A program made the translations under genes and the position numbers. Shown piece by piece: positions 1-10,170 of a stretch of 64,000 bases of DNA. Below the pieces are notes generated by a model, which did not search any database, had not been told where the DNA came from, and worked only from the letters and a program-made list of their open reading frames with translations. Where the stretch lies: NCBI RefSeq assembly GCF_024213555.1, contig NZ_JANAVO010000001.1, forward strand, positions 434,001-498,000, given 5' to 3'. Source of the DNA: Allokutzneria sp. A3M-2-11 16 (lineage in GTDB: Bacteria; Actinomycetota; Actinomycetes; Mycobacteriales; Pseudonocardiaceae). Position 1 is the stretch's first letter; every line of letters begins with the position of its first letter.

Positions 1-964
1 CGAAGGAGGTCGCGGCCGCCACCAGCCGCGCGGCGGCGACGAACCGGTCCGCGGTCGCGGCGTCGGCCAGCTCGATCGTCACGACGCCGGGGAACCGCCG
101 CATCTGCTCGCACGCGATCTTGTGCGCCGGGTCTCCGGCCAGGCCGGGCCAGCGGACGGTGCGGACGGCGGGGTGCGCGCCCAGCGCCTCGGCGAGCACG
201 GCGGCGTTGGCGCTCTGCCGTGCCAGCCGGAGGTCGAGGGTCCCGAGGCTGCGATGCGCGAGCCAGGTCTCGAACGGAGCGGGCACGGCACCGCCGAGGG
301 TGCGCGCCCTGCGCAACCGCTCGGCCAGCGCGGGGTCCACTGTGGACACGTGGCCGAGCAGGACGTCGCTGTGGCCGGTCAACGCCTTGCTGTCGCTGGC
401 GACCACGAAGTCGGCACCGAGCGCGAGCGGCTGCTGACCGAGCGGAGTGGCGGTCGTGTTGTCCACCGCCACAAGGGCACCCGCCGCATGCGCACTGTCC
501 ACAAGGGACCGAATATCGCAGACGTCGAGCCATGGGTTGGACGGCGTCTCCAACAGCACCAGGCGAACACCGGCGAAGTCGGGCCACGGCCCCGACGTCG
601 GCACCTCGCGAACCGAGACCTCCATCTCCTCGGAGATGAAGCTGCGCGTGGCGAAGTAGCCGTCCGACGGCACCACGACGGTGTCGCCGGGGCTGAGGAA
701 AGCTCGCAACAGCGTGCTGATCGCGGCCATCCCGGACGGGAAGAGCACGCACTCGCCGCCGTCGAGCTCGCCGATCGCGGCCTCCAGCGCGCGCCAGGTC
801 GGGTTGCCCGCCCGCGCGTAGTAGTCCGGCTGGGGACGGCCGGGGGCGCCGTCGAGGTGGTAGGCCGTCGCGAAGACCGGCCCCGCCAGCAACGGCTCCC
901 CCACAACGGGCCCGGTGTGTCCTGAGTGGACACACCGGGTCCCGTCACCCCAGCCCTGAGTCAC
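1..964 (-). CDS. Cystathionine gamma-lyase/synthase family PLP enzyme, C-terminus outside window
   Basis: About 321 codons are visible; the family usually has about 375-380, so the last ~60 residues lie off the window. It starts at GTG 964, which overlaps the gpsA stop by 4 bp (GTGA), so it is translationally coupled. The N-terminus contains [14 protein letters not shown] and [10 protein letters not shown], typical of actinobacterial cystathionine gamma-lyases. The PLP-lysine motif [11 protein letters not shown] is visible around 395-430. Such enzymes cleave cystathionine to cysteine, 2-oxobutyrate and ammonia, or make cystathionine from an activated homoserine; sequence alone does not separate the two. 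It is the distal gene of the plsC-gpsA operon. A perfect 12-bp inverted repeat (911-939) lies inside codons ~9-17. Confidence 0.88.
   Translation of the reverse strand, partial: MTQGWGDGTRCVHSGHTGPVVGEPLLAGPVFATAYHLDGAPGRPQPDYYARAGNPTWRALEAAIGELDGGECVLFPSGMAAISTLLRAFLSPGDTVVVPSDGYFATRSFISEEMEVSVREVPTSGPWPDFAGVRLVLLETPSNPWLDVCDIRSLVDSAHAAGALVAVDNTTATPLGQQPLALGADFVVASDSKALTGHSDVLLGHVSTVDPALAERLRRARTLGGAVPAPFETWLAHRSLGTLDLRLARQSANAAVLAEALGAHPAVRTVRWPGLAGDPAHKIACEQMRRFPGVVTIELADAATADRFVAAARLVAAATSF
911..939. repeat. 12-bp perfect inverted repeat inside the start of the lyase gene
   Basis: The arms CCCGGTGTGTCC and GGACACACCGGG are separated by 5 nt. The repeat encodes the conserved N-terminal [10 protein letters not shown] segment, so it is not an intergenic terminator, although it would fold strongly in mRNA about 25 nt after the start codon. 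Confidence 0.8.
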
Positions 965-1971
965 GAACGCTCCGGCTTCTGCTTGCGGCCCAGCAGTTCC
1001 GCGACCATCTCGCGCGGCTCGATCTCACCGTCGCACAGCCGCTGCACGGCCTCGGTGATCGGCATCTCGACGCCGTTGCGGGTGGCCAGCTCCCGGATCG
1101 ACGAGCAGGACTTCACGCCCTCGGCGACCTGTCCGTGCGCGGCCTCCTGCGCCTGCGCCAGGGTCTCCCCCCGGCCGAGCCGCTCGCCGAAGCTGCGGTT
1201 GCGCGACAGCGGCGAGGAGCACGTCGCGACCAGGTCACCGAGCCCGGCCAGCCCGGCGAAGGTCAACGGGTCCGCGCCGAGCGCGGCGCCGAGCCTGCTG
1301 GTCTCCGCCAGCCCCCTGGTGATCAGCGAGGCCGCGGTGTTGGTGCCGAAGCCCAGCCCGACCGCGATGCCGCAGGCCAGCGCGATCACGTTCTTGCAGG
1401 CGCCACCCAGCTCGCAGCCCACCACGTCGGTGATCGTGTAGGGCCGGAAGTACCCGGTGGCGCAGGCGCGCTGCAGTTGCACGGCGCGGTCGTGGTCGGG
1501 GCAGGCGATGACCGTGGCGGTCGGTTGCCGCACCGCGATCTCCATCGCCAGGTTCGGCCCGGAGACCACCGCGACCTGCTCCTCCGGCACCCCGGCGACC
1601 TCGCGCACGACCTCGCTGATCCGCTTCAGGGTGCCCAGCTCCACGCCCTTGGAGAGGCTGACCAGGGTGACCCCGGGCGGCAGCAGCTCCCGCCAGCCCG
1701 CCAGGTTCTCCCGCAGGTGCTGGCTCGGCAGGCTCAGCACGACCACCTCGGCGCCGTCCAGCGCGGCCTCGGCGTCCACAGTGGACTTGAGCCGCTCCGG
1801 CAGGGTGATCCCGGGGAGGCGGTCGGGGTTCTCCGCGCGCTGGTTGATCGCGTCGGCCACCTCGGCCCGGCGCGCCCACAGCGTCACGTCCCGGCCGGCG
1901 TCGGCGAGCACCTTGGCGAAGGTCGTGCCCCAGGAACCCGCGCCGAGAACGGCGATGCGCTGCGCGCTCAC
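961..1971 (-). CDS. gpsA: NAD(P)H-dependent glycerol-3-phosphate dehydrogenase
   Basis: 336 aa, the normal family length. It reduces dihydroxyacetone phosphate to sn-glycerol-3-phosphate, the backbone of phospholipids, in the cytoplasm. The N-terminal Rossmann motif [10 protein letters not shown] is at residues ~10-19, [12 protein letters not shown] lies mid-protein, and the substrate-binding segment [16 protein letters not shown] is conserved. The ATG at 1971 overlaps the end of the upstream acyltransferase gene by 4 bp, and its own stop overlaps the lyase start by 4 bp. Pairing with the 1-acyl-sn-glycerol-3-phosphate acyltransferase puts successive steps of phosphatidic acid synthesis in one operon. 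The 11-mer TCCACAGTGGA occurs inside at 1775. Confidence 0.96.
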   Translation of the reverse strand: MSAQRIAVLGAGSWGTTFAKVLADAGRDVTLWARRAEVADAINQRAENPDRLPGITLPERLKSTVDAEAALDGAEVVVLSLPSQHLRENLAGWRELLPPGVTLVSLSKGVELGTLKRISEVVREVAGVPEEQVAVVSGPNLAMEIAVRQPTATVIACPDHDRAVQLQRACATGYFRPYTITDVVGCELGGACKNVIALACGIAVGLGFGTNTAASLITRGLAETSRLGAALGADPLTFAGLAGLGDLVATCSSPLSRNRSFGERLGRGETLAQAQEAAHGQVAEGVKSCSSIRELATRNGVEMPITEAVQRLCDGEIEPREMVAELLGRKQKPERS

Positions 1972-2708
1972 TCGCCCTCCTGCTTGTCCTTGCGGGCCTT
2001 GCGCGGCGAGTAGAACTCGGTCGGCGCCTGCTCCTCGCGGACCTCGGCGAGCAGATCGCGCACCTCGCCCATGAGGTGGTCGGTAACCTCACGCAGCAGC
2101 TCGTTGTCCAGCGCGCGGCCGCGGAACTTCGACAGGTCCAGCGGCTCGCCGACGCGGACGACGACGGTCTTGCGCGGGAACAGGCTCAGCCGCTTGCGCT
2201 CGTGGTCCCACAGCTGGTGGGTGCCCCAGTGCACGAGCGGCAGCACCGGGATCGAGCCGTTGACGCAGTGCTCGACGGCGAGCCGGGCCACCCCGGTCCT
2301 TGACACCATCGGCCAGAGGTCCGGGTCCTTGGTGAGCGTGCCCTCCGGGTAGATCGTCACGACCTTGCCGTCGATCAGCGCCTTGTCGGCCGCTTCGAGG
2401 CTGTTGCGCGCGTCGGCGCTGCCCCGGCTCACCGGGATCTGACCGGTGTTGCGCAGGATGCGGCCGAGCACCGGGATCTTCCACAGGCTGTCCTTGGCCA
2501 GGAAGCGCGGCACCCGGCGGGCCTTGTGCACGAACACCGCCGCGAAGGGCGGGTCGAGGTGGGAGATGTGGTTGCCGACCAGCAGCACCCCGCCCTCGCG
2601 AGGCAGGTTGTCCCGGCCGTCGAAGCTCCGCCTGGCCAGCAACCTGGTGCCCGGATAGAAGATCGCCGCGGCGACGCCCACCCAGAAGCCGCCTTTTTCC
2701 CTGGCCAC
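1968..2708 (-). CDS. plsC: 1-acyl-sn-glycerol-3-phosphate acyltransferase (PlsC family)
   Basis: 246 aa. It transfers an acyl chain to lysophosphatidic acid at the membrane. The catalytic H-x4-D motif is at H47-D52 (NHISHLD), followed by the substrate motif [10 protein letters not shown] chose GTG 2708 because it is preceded by GGGAGG with ideal spacing and matches the usual N-terminus; the frame stays open further upstream but that part has no family resemblance. It is first gene of the leftward operon with gpsA (4-bp overlap). It is divergent from cofC, and the 275-bp gap between them carries a paired inverted 18-bp box. Confidence 0.93.
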   Translation of the reverse strand: MAREKGGFWVGVAAAIFYPGTRLLARRSFDGRDNLPREGGVLLVGNHISHLDPPFAAVFVHKARRVPRFLAKDSLWKIPVLGRILRNTGQIPVSRGSADARNSLEAADKALIDGKVVTIYPEGTLTKDPDLWPMVSRTGVARLAVEHCVNGSIPVLPLVHWGTHQLWDHERKRLSLFPRKTVVVRVGEPLDLSKFRGRALDNELLREVTDHLMGEVRDLLAEVREEQAPTEFYSPRKARKDKQEGE

Positions 2709-2809
2709 GCGTTGCCTCCCGTCCACAGCCCCGCCGAGCGCGGGGTGAGGTGAGTCTTCCCGGAGCAACGCCGTCAGGTCCAGCCGGACGCAGAACCGGG
2801 ACTTGGGGC

Positions 2810-2972
2810 GGACGTGTTTCACAGGTCTCGTTCGATGAGAGTCGGGATCGAGGTCGTTCCTGGCAAGACGGCGGGAAGGCCGCGTACCGGTGTTGTACGT
2901 GGGCTTTCCGACGACGCCGCCAGGGGCGGGCTCGGCCCGGCTATCGCGAACACGGACCTGTGAAACACGTCC
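2810..2972. promoter_or_regulatory. Divergent promoter region with two inverted 18-bp boxes containing GTGAAACAC
   Basis: GACCTGTGAAACACGTCC at 2955-2972 is repeated as a perfect inverse complement at 2810-2827. The centre GTG-AAA-CAC is itself palindromic in its outer bases. One copy abuts the cofC -10, TAGGAT (2973-2978), whose spacing predicts a leaderless transcript from the GTG at 2984. The other copy points toward plsC, 102 bp before its start. This resembles a regulator site duplicated for both divergent genes; the regulator is unknown. Confidence 0.6.
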
Positions 2973-2983
2973 TAGGATGAACC

Positions 2984-3634
2984 GTGTCCTATGAGGTCGA
3001 TCTGGTGGTCCCGGTGAAGTCGCTGCACCGGGCGAAGTCGCGGCTGCTCGGTGCGGCGGACGGTGGTGGCCGTGATCCCGGCGCCCACGCCGCCCTCGCG
3101 CTCGCGTTGGCGCTGGACACGCTGAGCGCCGCGGCCGAGGCACCGGGCGTACGCCGCGTGGTGGCCGTCACATCGGATGCCGGGGTCGCCGCGGCCGTGC
3201 GGGATATCGGCGTCGAGTCCATCCCGGATGTCCCGGATATCGGCCTCAACGAGGCGCTCCGGCACGGTGCGCGGGTGCTCCGCGAGGCCGATCCCCGTGC
3301 GCGGCTCGGGGCGCTCCAGGCCGATCTGCCCGCCCTCCGCGCAGCCGAGTTGGGCGCCGCCATCGCCGCGTCCGACGGCGGCCGCGCGCACTGCCCGGAC
3401 CGCCAGGGCACCGGGACGACGCTGTTGCTGGCCGGTGTCGGCGGCGAGCTGGACCCGCGTTTCGGCCCCGGCTCCTCGGCCGCCCACACCGCCACGGGCG
3501 CCCGCCCGCTCCTCGGCGCGTGGCCCTCGCTCCGCTGCGACGTCGACACCGAGGAGGACCTGGCGATCGCGACCTCCTTGGGCCTCGGCCCCCGCACCTC
3601 CGACCGCCTCTTCGCACCCCGCCCCTGCCCGTAG
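2984..3634 (+). CDS. cofC: 2-phospho-L-lactate / phosphoenolpyruvate guanylyltransferase (F420 biosynthesis)
   Basis: 216 aa nucleotidyltransferase of the CofC family, which activates 2-phospho-L-lactate or phosphoenolpyruvate with GTP for coenzyme F420 synthesis. Visible family features are the N-terminal VVPVKSLHRAKSRL (residues ~8-21), LGALQADLPAL mid-protein, GTGTTLLL, and the C-terminal DVDTEEDL. Start GTG 2984 follows a TAGGAT -10 by only 5 nt, implying leaderless translation. Its position next to gpsA and ppk matches the M. tuberculosis arrangement. It indicates that this organism makes F420. Confidence 0.93.
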   Translation: MSYEVDLVVPVKSLHRAKSRLLGAADGGGRDPGAHAALALALALDTLSAAAEAPGVRRVVAVTSDAGVAAAVRDIGVESIPDVPDIGLNEALRHGARVLREADPRARLGALQADLPALRAAELGAAIAASDGGRAHCPDRQGTGTTLLLAGVGGELDPRFGPGSSAAHTATGARPLLGAWPSLRCDVDTEEDLAIATSLGLGPRTSDRLFAPRPCP

Positions 3635-3715
3635 TGGGTTCCCCTGCGCCGTCCACATCGGACGACCGCGAACATGATCTTCCTGGCGGGCCGCGCAACG
3701 GCTATCGTGCGAGTC

Positions 3716-3934
3716 GTGAGCGCTTCTGACCAGGCGGTCCCGCGCCAGGCGACGGTGCACTCGGTGCTACCGGACGGTTCGGTCACCGTGCTCGACGACA
3801 ACGGCCTGCTGCACGACGCCACCGCCGAAGCGGTGCGCGCGGGTGGTTGGCGCGCCCCTCGCGCCGGGCAGCGAGTGGCTCTGCGGCACGAGAACGGCGC
3901 GATCGTCGCCGTCCTGCCGCCCGCACAGCCATGA
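3716..3934 (+). CDS. Small conserved hypothetical protein
   Basis: 72 aa from GTG 3716. TATCGT at 3703-3708 is positioned as the -10 of a leaderless transcript, so I prefer this start to the in-frame ATG at 3674. The product has regularly spaced hydrophobic strands and glycines (SVLPDGSVTVLDDNG, RAGQRVALR) suggesting a small beta-barrel, possibly an OB-like or SH3-like fold, but I see no family motif that gives a function. It lies between cofC and ppk on the same strand. Confidence 0.7.
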   Translation: MSASDQAVPRQATVHSVLPDGSVTVLDDNGLLHDATAEAVRAGGWRAPRAGQRVALRHENGAIVAVLPPAQP

Positions 3935-4019
3935 GTTCATCTCGACGCTGTGACAGGTTCACCACTCCGAGTGCCTCGAACAGCGCTGTTGTGCCCGCGG
4001 TGCGGAACAATGGCACAAC

Positions 4020-6188
4020 GTGAGCCCGGACAGCAGCGAGAGCAGACCAGTAGGCCGTTCCGCGGGTGGCGACCCGGCGCACCAGCGCTCCGTCCCGCCC
4101 CCGCCCGCGGCCACCAGGCTGGCCGTGCCGACCGACCTCCCCGACGACCGGTACTTCAACCGGGAGCTGGCGTGGCTGGACTTCAACGCCAGGGTGCTCG
4201 CCCTCGCCGAGGACCCGTCCGAACCCCTGCTGGAGCGGGCGAAGTTCCTGGCGATCTTCGCGTCCAACCTGGACGAGTTCTACATGGTGCGGGTCGCCGG
4301 GCTGAAGCGCCGGGACGAGACCGGCCTCTCGGTGCGCAGCGCGGACGGCCAGTCCCCGCGCGAGCAGCTGGCCCGGATCTCCACCCGCACCCAGGACCTG
4401 GTCGAGCAGAACGCGAGCGTCTTCCTCAACGAGCTGCGGCCGGAGCTGGAGAAGCACGACATCCGCATCGTCGGCTGGGACGACCTCGACGACGCCGACA
4501 AACTGCGCCTCGGCACCTACTTCACCGAGCACATCTTCCCGGTGCTGACCCCGCTCGCGGTCGACCCGGCGCACCCGTTCCCCTACATCTCCGGGCTCTC
4601 GCTGAACCTCGCGGTGACCGTCAAGGACCCCGAGGACCGCACGGAACGCTTCGCCCGCATCAAGGTCCCGGACAACGTGCACCGGCTGGTGCGGGTGGAG
4701 CTGGACAAGGACGCCGACACCGCGACGTTCCTGCCGCTGGAGGACCTCATCTCCGCGCACCTGGACAAGTTGTTCGCGGGCATGGAGATCAGCGAGCACC
4801 ACGTGTTCCGGGTGACCCGCAACGCCGACCTCGAAGTGGAGGAGGACCAGGACGAGGACCTGTTGCAGGCGTTGGAGCGCGAGCTCTCCCGCCGTCGCTT
4901 CGGTCCCCCGGTCCGCCTGGAGGTCGAGGAGTCGATGAGCGAGCACATGATGGAGCTGCTGCTCCGCGAGCTCGACGTGGACCCGCACGACGTCGTCGAA
5001 GTACCGGGTCTGCTGGACCTCAACTGCCTGTGGCAGCTCTACGCGCTGCACCGGCCGCAGCTGAAGAACCCGGCGTTCGTGCCCGCGACGCACCCGGCCT
5101 TCGGCGAGGGCGAGACGCCGAAGAGCGTCTTCAAGACGCTGCGCGAGGGCGATGTGCTGGTGCACCACCCGTATCACGCGTTCTCCACCAGCGTGCAGCG
5201 CTTCATCGAGCAGGCCGCAGCCGACCCGCACGTGCTCGCGATCAAGCAGACGCTGTACCGGACGTCGGGTGACTCCCCCATCGTCGACGCGCTCATCGAC
5301 GCTGCCGAGGCGGGCAAACAGGTCGTGGCGCTGGTCGAGCTGAAGGCGCGCTTCGACGAGCAGGCGAACATCAAGTGGGCGCGCGCGCTGGAACGCGCGG
5401 GCGTGCACGTGGTCTACGGGCTCGTCGGTCTCAAGACGCACTGCAAGACCGCGCTCGTGGTGCGCCAGGAGGGCTCCACGATCCGCCGCTACTGCCACAT
5501 CGGCACCGGCAACTACAACCCGAAGACCGCGCGGCTGTACGAGGACCTGGGCCTGCTGACGGCGGAACCCTCGGTGGGCGCGGACCTCACGGACCTGTTC
5601 AACGTGCTGACCGGGTACGCCCGGCAGAGCACCTACCGGAGCCTTCTGGTGGCGCCGCAGGGGGTTCGGCGCGGCATCGTCGAGCGGATCGAGCGCGAGA
5701 TCGGGCACGCCGCGGCCGGGCGCCCCGCGGGAATCCGGCTCAAGGCCAACGCCGTCGTGGACGAGCAGGTGATCGACGCGCTGTACCGCGCATCCCAGGC
5801 CGGGGTTCCGGTGGAGATCGTCGTGCGCGGTATCTGCTCTTTGAAACCAGGGGTTCCGGGTCTGTCCGAAACCATTCGCGTGCGCTCGATCCTCGGCCGG
5901 TTCCTGGAGCACTCCAGGGTCATCCACTTCGCGGGCTGCGACGAGTACTGGATAGGCAGCGCGGACATGATGCACCGCAACCTGGACCGCCGCGTCGAGG
6001 TGCTGGTGCGGGTCACCGATCCCAAGCTCACCAGGGACCTTTCGGCCATGTTCGACATCTCCATGGACGAGGGGACCCGCTGCTGGGTGCTCGGCCCCGG
6101 CGGTGGCTGGACGCCGTCCCCCGCGGAGGGGGAGAAGGTGCTGGACCTCCAGATGGAGATGCTGCGGCGCTACGGGGCGAAGGCGTGA
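4020..6188 (+). CDS. ppk: Polyphosphate kinase 1
   Basis: 722 aa, full length for actinobacterial PPK1. It reversibly polymerises the ATP gamma-phosphate into inorganic polyphosphate. The N-terminal domain signature is [15 protein letters not shown] (~45-60) with [19 protein letters not shown] after it. The phospholipase-D-like C-terminal domains contain [14 protein letters not shown] and the catalytic phospho-histidine motif CHIGTGNYN (His493). Start GTG 4020. The stop overlaps the downstream Nudix gene by 4 bp, giving the ppk-mutT1 pairing seen in mycobacteria. Confidence 0.97.
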   Translation: MSPDSSESRPVGRSAGGDPAHQRSVPPPPAATRLAVPTDLPDDRYFNRELAWLDFNARVLALAEDPSEPLLERAKFLAIFASNLDEFYMVRVAGLKRRDETGLSVRSADGQSPREQLARISTRTQDLVEQNASVFLNELRPELEKHDIRIVGWDDLDDADKLRLGTYFTEHIFPVLTPLAVDPAHPFPYISGLSLNLAVTVKDPEDRTERFARIKVPDNVHRLVRVELDKDADTATFLPLEDLISAHLDKLFAGMEISEHHVFRVTRNADLEVEEDQDEDLLQALERELSRRRFGPPVRLEVEESMSEHMMELLLRELDVDPHDVVEVPGLLDLNCLWQLYALHRPQLKNPAFVPATHPAFGEGETPKSVFKTLREGDVLVHHPYHAFSTSVQRFIEQAAADPHVLAIKQTLYRTSGDSPIVDALIDAAEAGKQVVALVELKARFDEQANIKWARALERAGVHVVYGLVGLKTHCKTALVVRQEGSTIRRYCHIGTGNYNPKTARLYEDLGLLTAEPSVGADLTDLFNVLTGYARQSTYRSLLVAPQGVRRGIVERIEREIGHAAAGRPAGIRLKANAVVDEQVIDALYRASQAGVPVEIVVRGICSLKPGVPGLSETIRVRSILGRFLEHSRVIHFAGCDEYWIGSADMMHRNLDRRVEVLVRVTDPKLTRDLSAMFDISMDEGTRCWVLGPGGGWTPSPAEGEKVLDLQMEMLRRYGAKA

Positions 6189-7108
6189 ACGACATCCACG
6201 CGGCGGGGGCCGTGCTCTGGCGGCGGGACCCTTCGGGCAAGCCCGAGGTCGCGGTGGTGCACCGTCCCCGCTACGACGACTGGACGCTGCCCAAGGGCAA
6301 GCAGGACCCTGGCGAGACCACCCCGGCCACGGCGGCCAGGGAAGTCCTTGAGGAGACCGGGTTCGCCCCGGTACTGGGCAGGAGCCTCGGCCGGGTCCGC
6401 TACCCAGTGACCACAGTGGACGGCCGAAGTGGACAGAAGGTCGTCGACTACTACTCCGCCAGGGTGTCGGGCGGGGAGTTCGTGCCCAACGACGAGGTCG
6501 ACGCGCTGCGCTGGCTGGGCCCGGAACAGGCCGCCGCGCTGCTGAGCCGGGACACCGACCGCACCGTGCTGGACGCGTTCACCGCCCTTCCGCCGGACAC
6601 CACGACCCTGCTCCTGGTGCGGCACGCCAAAGCCGGAAAGCGGGAGAAGTGGGAAGGCGACGACGACCTCCGGCCGCTCAGTAAGAACGGTGTGAAACAG
6701 GCCGCGGCACTTCGCGAGCTATTGCCGCTCTACGGTCCGGACCGCGTGTTCTCGGCGCCGCGGGCACGGTGCTCGCAAACCGTCGAAGGTGTCGCAGAAG
6801 ACCTTGGTGTTGCGATCCGGGAAGAACCACTGCTGAGCGAGGAAGGCTATTGGCCGCACCCCTCCGAGGGGGTCGGCAGGCTGCTGGAGATCGCCGCGGA
6901 GGGTGGCACCCCGGTTGTCTGCAGCCAGGGCGGGGTGATCCCGCACGTGGTGGAGCACCTGGCCCGCTCCTGCGGGGTCGTCACGCCCGCGCTGGCCGCC
7001 CGCAAGGGCAGCCTGTGGGTGCTGTCCTTCACCACCGCGGGCGGCGGCGCTCCGGCGCTCGTCGCCGCCGACTACCTCGCCAGCCCCCTACCCAGAGAAT
7101 TCGACTGA
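6185..7108 (+). CDS. mutT1: Nudix hydrolase with C-terminal histidine-phosphatase domain (MutT1 type)
   Basis: 307 aa from GTG 6185, which overlaps the ppk stop (GTGA). The N-terminal half has a complete Nudix box from G38 to F60 (GKQDPGE...REVLEETGF). After a linker near residue 135, a SixA-like histidine phosphatase domain begins with [10 protein letters not shown] (R146-H147). The two-domain form matches mycobacterial MutT1, which hydrolyses 8-oxo-dGTP and diadenosine polyphosphates. Coupling to ppk suggests linked control of nucleotide quality and phosphate pools. A strong terminator follows. Confidence 0.93.
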   Translation: MNDIHAAGAVLWRRDPSGKPEVAVVHRPRYDDWTLPKGKQDPGETTPATAAREVLEETGFAPVLGRSLGRVRYPVTTVDGRSGQKVVDYYSARVSGGEFVPNDEVDALRWLGPEQAAALLSRDTDRTVLDAFTALPPDTTTLLLVRHAKAGKREKWEGDDDLRPLSKNGVKQAAALRELLPLYGPDRVFSAPRARCSQTVEGVAEDLGVAIREEPLLSEEGYWPHPSEGVGRLLEIAAEGGTPVVCSQGGVIPHVVEHLARSCGVVTPALAARKGSLWVLSFTTAGGGAPALVAADYLASPLPREFD

Positions 7109-7130
7109 TCTGTCCTGAGTGGACGCGCAG

Positions 7131-7167
7131 AAGCGGGGCCCGGTCCGTGACGGACCGGGCCCCGCTT
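7131..7167. terminator. Bidirectional terminator between mutT1 and the HU gene
   Basis: A perfect 17-bp stem (AAGCGGGGCCCGGTCCG) with a TGA loop sits between two converging genes, so it can end both transcripts. Confidence 0.85.
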
Positions 7168-7201
7168 CGTCAGCAGGCACCGCGCGAGGCGGTGAGCTGT
7201 C

Positions 7202-7831
7202 CTACTTCTTGGCGCGCGCCGGCTTCTTGGCGGCGGGCTTGGCCGCGGCCTTGGCCGTGGTCGCCTTCTTGGCGGCCGGCTTGGCAGCTGCCTTCGCGGT
7301 GGTCGCCTTCTTGGCGGCCGGCTTGGCGGCGGCCTTGGCCGTGGTCGCCTTCTTGGCTGCGGGCTTCGCTGCCGGCTTGGCGGCGGCCTTGGTCGTCGCC
7401 TTCTTGGCGGCGGCGGGCTTCGCGGCGGCCTTGGTGGCCGGCGCCTTGGCCGCGGTCGTCTTGGCACGCGTGGTGGTCTTCGCGGCCGCGGCGGTGGCGC
7501 GGGTACCGGCCTTCGCGATGGTCGCCTTCTTCACGGCGGCGACCTTCGGCAGCTTCTTCGTGCCGCTCACCACGTCCTTGAACGTGGTACCGGCGCGGAA
7601 GGCGGGGATGTTGGTCTTCTTCACCTTGACGGTCTCACCGGTGCGCGGGTTGCGCGCGGTGCGAGCGGCGCGGGCGCGCTTCTCGAAGACGCCGAAGCCG
7701 GTGATCGTGACCTTCTCGCCCTTGTTGACGGTGCGGACGATGACGTCCACGAGACCGTCCACAGCGGTGTTGGCGGTCTTCTTGTCACCAAGGCGCTCCG
7801 CGAGCGCCTCGATCAGCTGGGCCTTGTTCAC
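7202..7831 (-). CDS. hupB: HU-family nucleoid protein with lysine/alanine-rich tail (HupB type)
   Basis: 209 aa. Residues 1-90 are a standard HU fold beginning [14 protein letters not shown], with the DNA-binding arm segment [22 protein letters not shown] written here only in part (RNPRTGE, IPAFRAG). Residues ~100-209 form a disordered basic tail of repeated [13 protein letters not shown] units, as in the HupB/HupS proteins of mycobacteria and streptomycetes, and would bind DNA and resemble histone H1. Start GTG 7831 has a GGGAGGG Shine-Dalgarno. It compacts DNA and lies next to leuD as in other actinobacteria. The tail is the most repetitive coding sequence in the window. Confidence 0.96.
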   Translation of the reverse strand: MNKAQLIEALAERLGDKKTANTAVDGLVDVIVRTVNKGEKVTITGFGVFEKRARAARTARNPRTGETVKVKKTNIPAFRAGTTFKDVVSGTKKLPKVAAVKKATIAKAGTRATAAAAKTTTRAKTTAAKAPATKAAAKPAAAKKATTKAAAKPAAKPAAKKATTAKAAAKPAAKKATTAKAAAKPAAKKATTAKAAAKPAAKKPARAKK

Positions 7832-8049
7832 TTTCAGTCCCTCCCAGGACAGTCACGGCCCAGTCGGGCCGACTACTTGGCCCAAGATAGGCCCAACAGA
7901 GCGCATTCTCCACACGCCACGCCCAAAAACCTTTACGGCACGCGAGAATTGCGCCCTTCCGAGCTACAACCCCTGGGGGGCCTGTCCTGGGAGGGAAAAA
8001 CGGATTAGTGCTGCTCAATCCCCTTTGGCAGTAGCAGATCCGCCCGGTT

Positions 8050-8652
8050 TCAGGCCCCGGATGCGGGCTGTGTCACCGGAAGCCAGGCCGGACGATCACG
8101 TTCAAAAAAGTCGATCTCTTGGGCGTGTCGCAGGGTGAGGCCGATGTCGTCGAGGCCCTCCAGGAGCCTCCAACGGGTGTAGTCGTCGATGTCGAAGGGG
8201 GCCGTGAAGTCCTTCGCACGGACGGTCTTCGCCGTGAGGTCGACGGTGATCTCCGTCCCGGGCTCGGTTTCCAGCAGCTTCCACAGCTGCTCGACGTCCG
8301 ACTGCTCGCAGCGGGCGGCCAGCAGCCCGGCCTTGCCCGCGTTACCGCGGAAGATGTCGGCGAACCGGGAGGAGATGACGACCCGGAAGCCGTAGTCGGC
8401 AAGTGCCCACACGGCGTGCTCCCTGGAGGATCCGGTGCCGAAGTCCGGCCCTGCCACCAGGACGCTGCCCGCGCGGAACACGTCGTCGTTGAGCACGAAG
8501 TGCTCGTCGGCCCGCCACGCGGCGAACAGGCCGTCGGCGAATCCCGTGCGGCTGACCCGCTTCAGGTAGACGGCCGGGATGATCTGGTCAGTGTCCACGT
8601 TGGACCGCCGCAGCGGGACGCCGACACCGGTGTGGGTGGAGAACGGTTCCAT
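8050..8652 (-). CDS. leuD: 3-isopropylmalate dehydratase small subunit
   Basis: 200 aa, normal length. With LeuC it isomerises 2-isopropylmalate to 3-isopropylmalate in leucine synthesis. The conserved N-terminal [16 protein letters not shown] and the swivel-domain motif [14 protein letters not shown] are visible. It begins 18 bp after leuC and is co-transcribed with it. ATG 8652. Confidence 0.97.
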   Translation of the reverse strand: MEPFSTHTGVGVPLRRSNVDTDQIIPAVYLKRVSRTGFADGLFAAWRADEHFVLNDDVFRAGSVLVAGPDFGTGSSREHAVWALADYGFRVVISSRFADIFRGNAGKAGLLAARCEQSDVEQLWKLLETEPGTEITVDLTAKTVRAKDFTAPFDIDDYTRWRLLEGLDDIGLTLRHAQEIDFFERDRPAWLPVTQPASGA

Positions 8653-8670
8653 GGTTGTGAATCGCCCTTC

Positions 8671-10074
8671 TCAGTCCAGGTCCGCGGGGGAGGCGAGGGT
8701 GCCGCGCACGGCGGTGGCGGCGGCGACGAGCGGGGAGACCAGGTGCGTCCGGCCGCCCTTGCCCTGCCGCCCCTCGAAGTTCCGGTTGGAGGTCGACGCG
8801 CTGCGCTCACCGGGGGTGAGCTGATCCGGGTTCATGCCAAGGCACATCGAGCAGCCCGCCTGGCGCCACTCCGCGCCCGCGTCGAGGAAGACCTCGTGCA
8901 GCCCCTCCGACTCGGCCTGTGCGCGCACACGCATCGACCCGGGTACGACGAGCATGCGCACCCCGCCGGCGACCTTGCGCCCCTTGAGGACCTCGGCCGC
9001 GGCGCGCAGGTCCTCGATGCGGCCGTTGGTGCACGAGCCGAGGAAGACCGTGTCGACCGAGATCTGCCGCAGCGGCGTCCCCGGCGCCAGGCCCATGTAC
9101 GACAGGGCCTTCTCGGCGGCCAGCCGCTCGCCCTCGTCGGCGATCTGCGCCGGGTCGGGGACCGAGGCGTGCAGCGGCAGGCCCTGTCCCGGGTTGGTGC
9201 CCCACGTGACGAACGGCGTCAGGTCGTCGGCGTCGATCCGGATCTCGTGGTCGAACTCCGCGCCCTCGTCGGTGGCCAGCGTGCGCCAGTACTCCACCGC
9301 GGTGTCCCAGTTCTCGCCCCGCGGCGCGTGCGGGCGGTCCTTCAGGTAGGCGAAGGTCGTCTCGTCCGGCGCGATCATCCCGGCCCGCGCGCCCGCCTCG
9401 ATGGACATGTTGCAGACGGTCATCCGCGCTTCCATGGACAGCGCGCGGATCGCGCTTCCCCGGTACTCCAGGACGTAGCCCTGTCCGCCGCCGGTGCCGA
9501 TCTGCGCGATGACGGCGAGGATCACGTCCTTCGCGGTGACGCCCGGCTTGAGTTCGCCGTCGACGGTGATGGCCATGGTCTTGAAGGGGCGCAACGGCAA
9601 CGTCTGCGTCGCCATCACGTGTTCGACCTCAGAGGTGCCGATGCCGAACGCCAGCGCGCCGAACGCGCCGTGCGTCGAGGTGTGGCTGTCGCCGCACACC
9701 ACGGTCATCCCGGGCTGGGTGAGGCCGAGCTGCGGACCGACGACGTGGACGATGCCCTGTTCCGCGTCCCCCATGGGATGCAGGCGCACGCCGAACTCGG
9801 CGCAGTTGCGCCGCAACGTGTCCACCTGGGTCCGGGACACGAGGTCGGCGATGGGCTTGTCGATGTCGACGGTGGGGACGTTGTGGTCCTCGGTGGCGAT
9901 CGTGAGATCCGGGCGGCGGACGGGGCGCCCGGCCATCCGCAGGCCTTCGAAGGCCTGGGGGCTGGTCACCTCGTGCACCAGGTGCAGGTCGATGTAGAGC
10001 AGGTCGGGCTCGTCACCACTGCCCCGGCGCACGACGTGCGCCTCCCACACCTTCTCCGCGAGCGTGCGTGCCAT
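8671..10074 (-). CDS. leuC: 3-isopropylmalate dehydratase large subunit
   Basis: 467 aa aconitase-family [4Fe-4S] enzyme. ATG 10074 begins [15 protein letters not shown], the typical N-terminus; the frame stays open upstream but that extension is not homologous. [22 protein letters not shown] is present (positions ~9640-9700). The cluster ligands are the Cys in FLGSCTNGR and the pair in GCSMCLGMN near the C-terminus. It is divergent from the IclR regulator, with a palindrome between them that probably controls both. Confidence 0.97.
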   Translation of the reverse strand: MARTLAEKVWEAHVVRRGSGDEPDLLYIDLHLVHEVTSPQAFEGLRMAGRPVRRPDLTIATEDHNVPTVDIDKPIADLVSRTQVDTLRRNCAEFGVRLHPMGDAEQGIVHVVGPQLGLTQPGMTVVCGDSHTSTHGAFGALAFGIGTSEVEHVMATQTLPLRPFKTMAITVDGELKPGVTAKDVILAVIAQIGTGGGQGYVLEYRGSAIRALSMEARMTVCNMSIEAGARAGMIAPDETTFAYLKDRPHAPRGENWDTAVEYWRTLATDEGAEFDHEIRIDADDLTPFVTWGTNPGQGLPLHASVPDPAQIADEGERLAAEKALSYMGLAPGTPLRQISVDTVFLGSCTNGRIEDLRAAAEVLKGRKVAGGVRMLVVPGSMRVRAQAESEGLHEVFLDAGAEWRQAGCSMCLGMNPDQLTPGERSASTSNRNFEGRQGKGGRTHLVSPLVAAATAVRGTLASPADLD

Positions 10075-10134
10075 CGCTTCTCTCCGTGGTGGTTTCTTGG
10101 CGAGCGGTCCCGGCGACCGCGCGGGAACCACTGC

Positions 10135-10164
10135 TGGACTTCCCGCAATATGGGAAGTTAGTAT
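10135..10164 (+). promoter_or_regulatory. Promoter of the IclR regulator overlapping a palindromic operator
   Basis: TGGACT (10135-10140) and TAGTAT (10159-10164) are separated by 18 bp and predict a start at the GTG 10171, so the message is leaderless. The spacer is almost filled by the inverted repeat ACTTCCC-n7-GGGAAGT (10138-10158). Its position between the regulator and leuCD suggests autoregulation and control of leuCD. Confidence 0.65.
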
Positions 10165-10170
10165 CGGCTT

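Noticed and set aside
911-939. Terminator between gpsA and the lyase gene
   Set aside because: The lyase coding sequence starts upstream at 964 and the hairpin encodes conserved N-terminal residues.
3783-5975. 730-codon open frame antisense to ppk
   Set aside because: It is a frame mirror of a high-G+C gene, rich in Arg/Val/His with no family motif, while the plus strand encodes complete PPK1.
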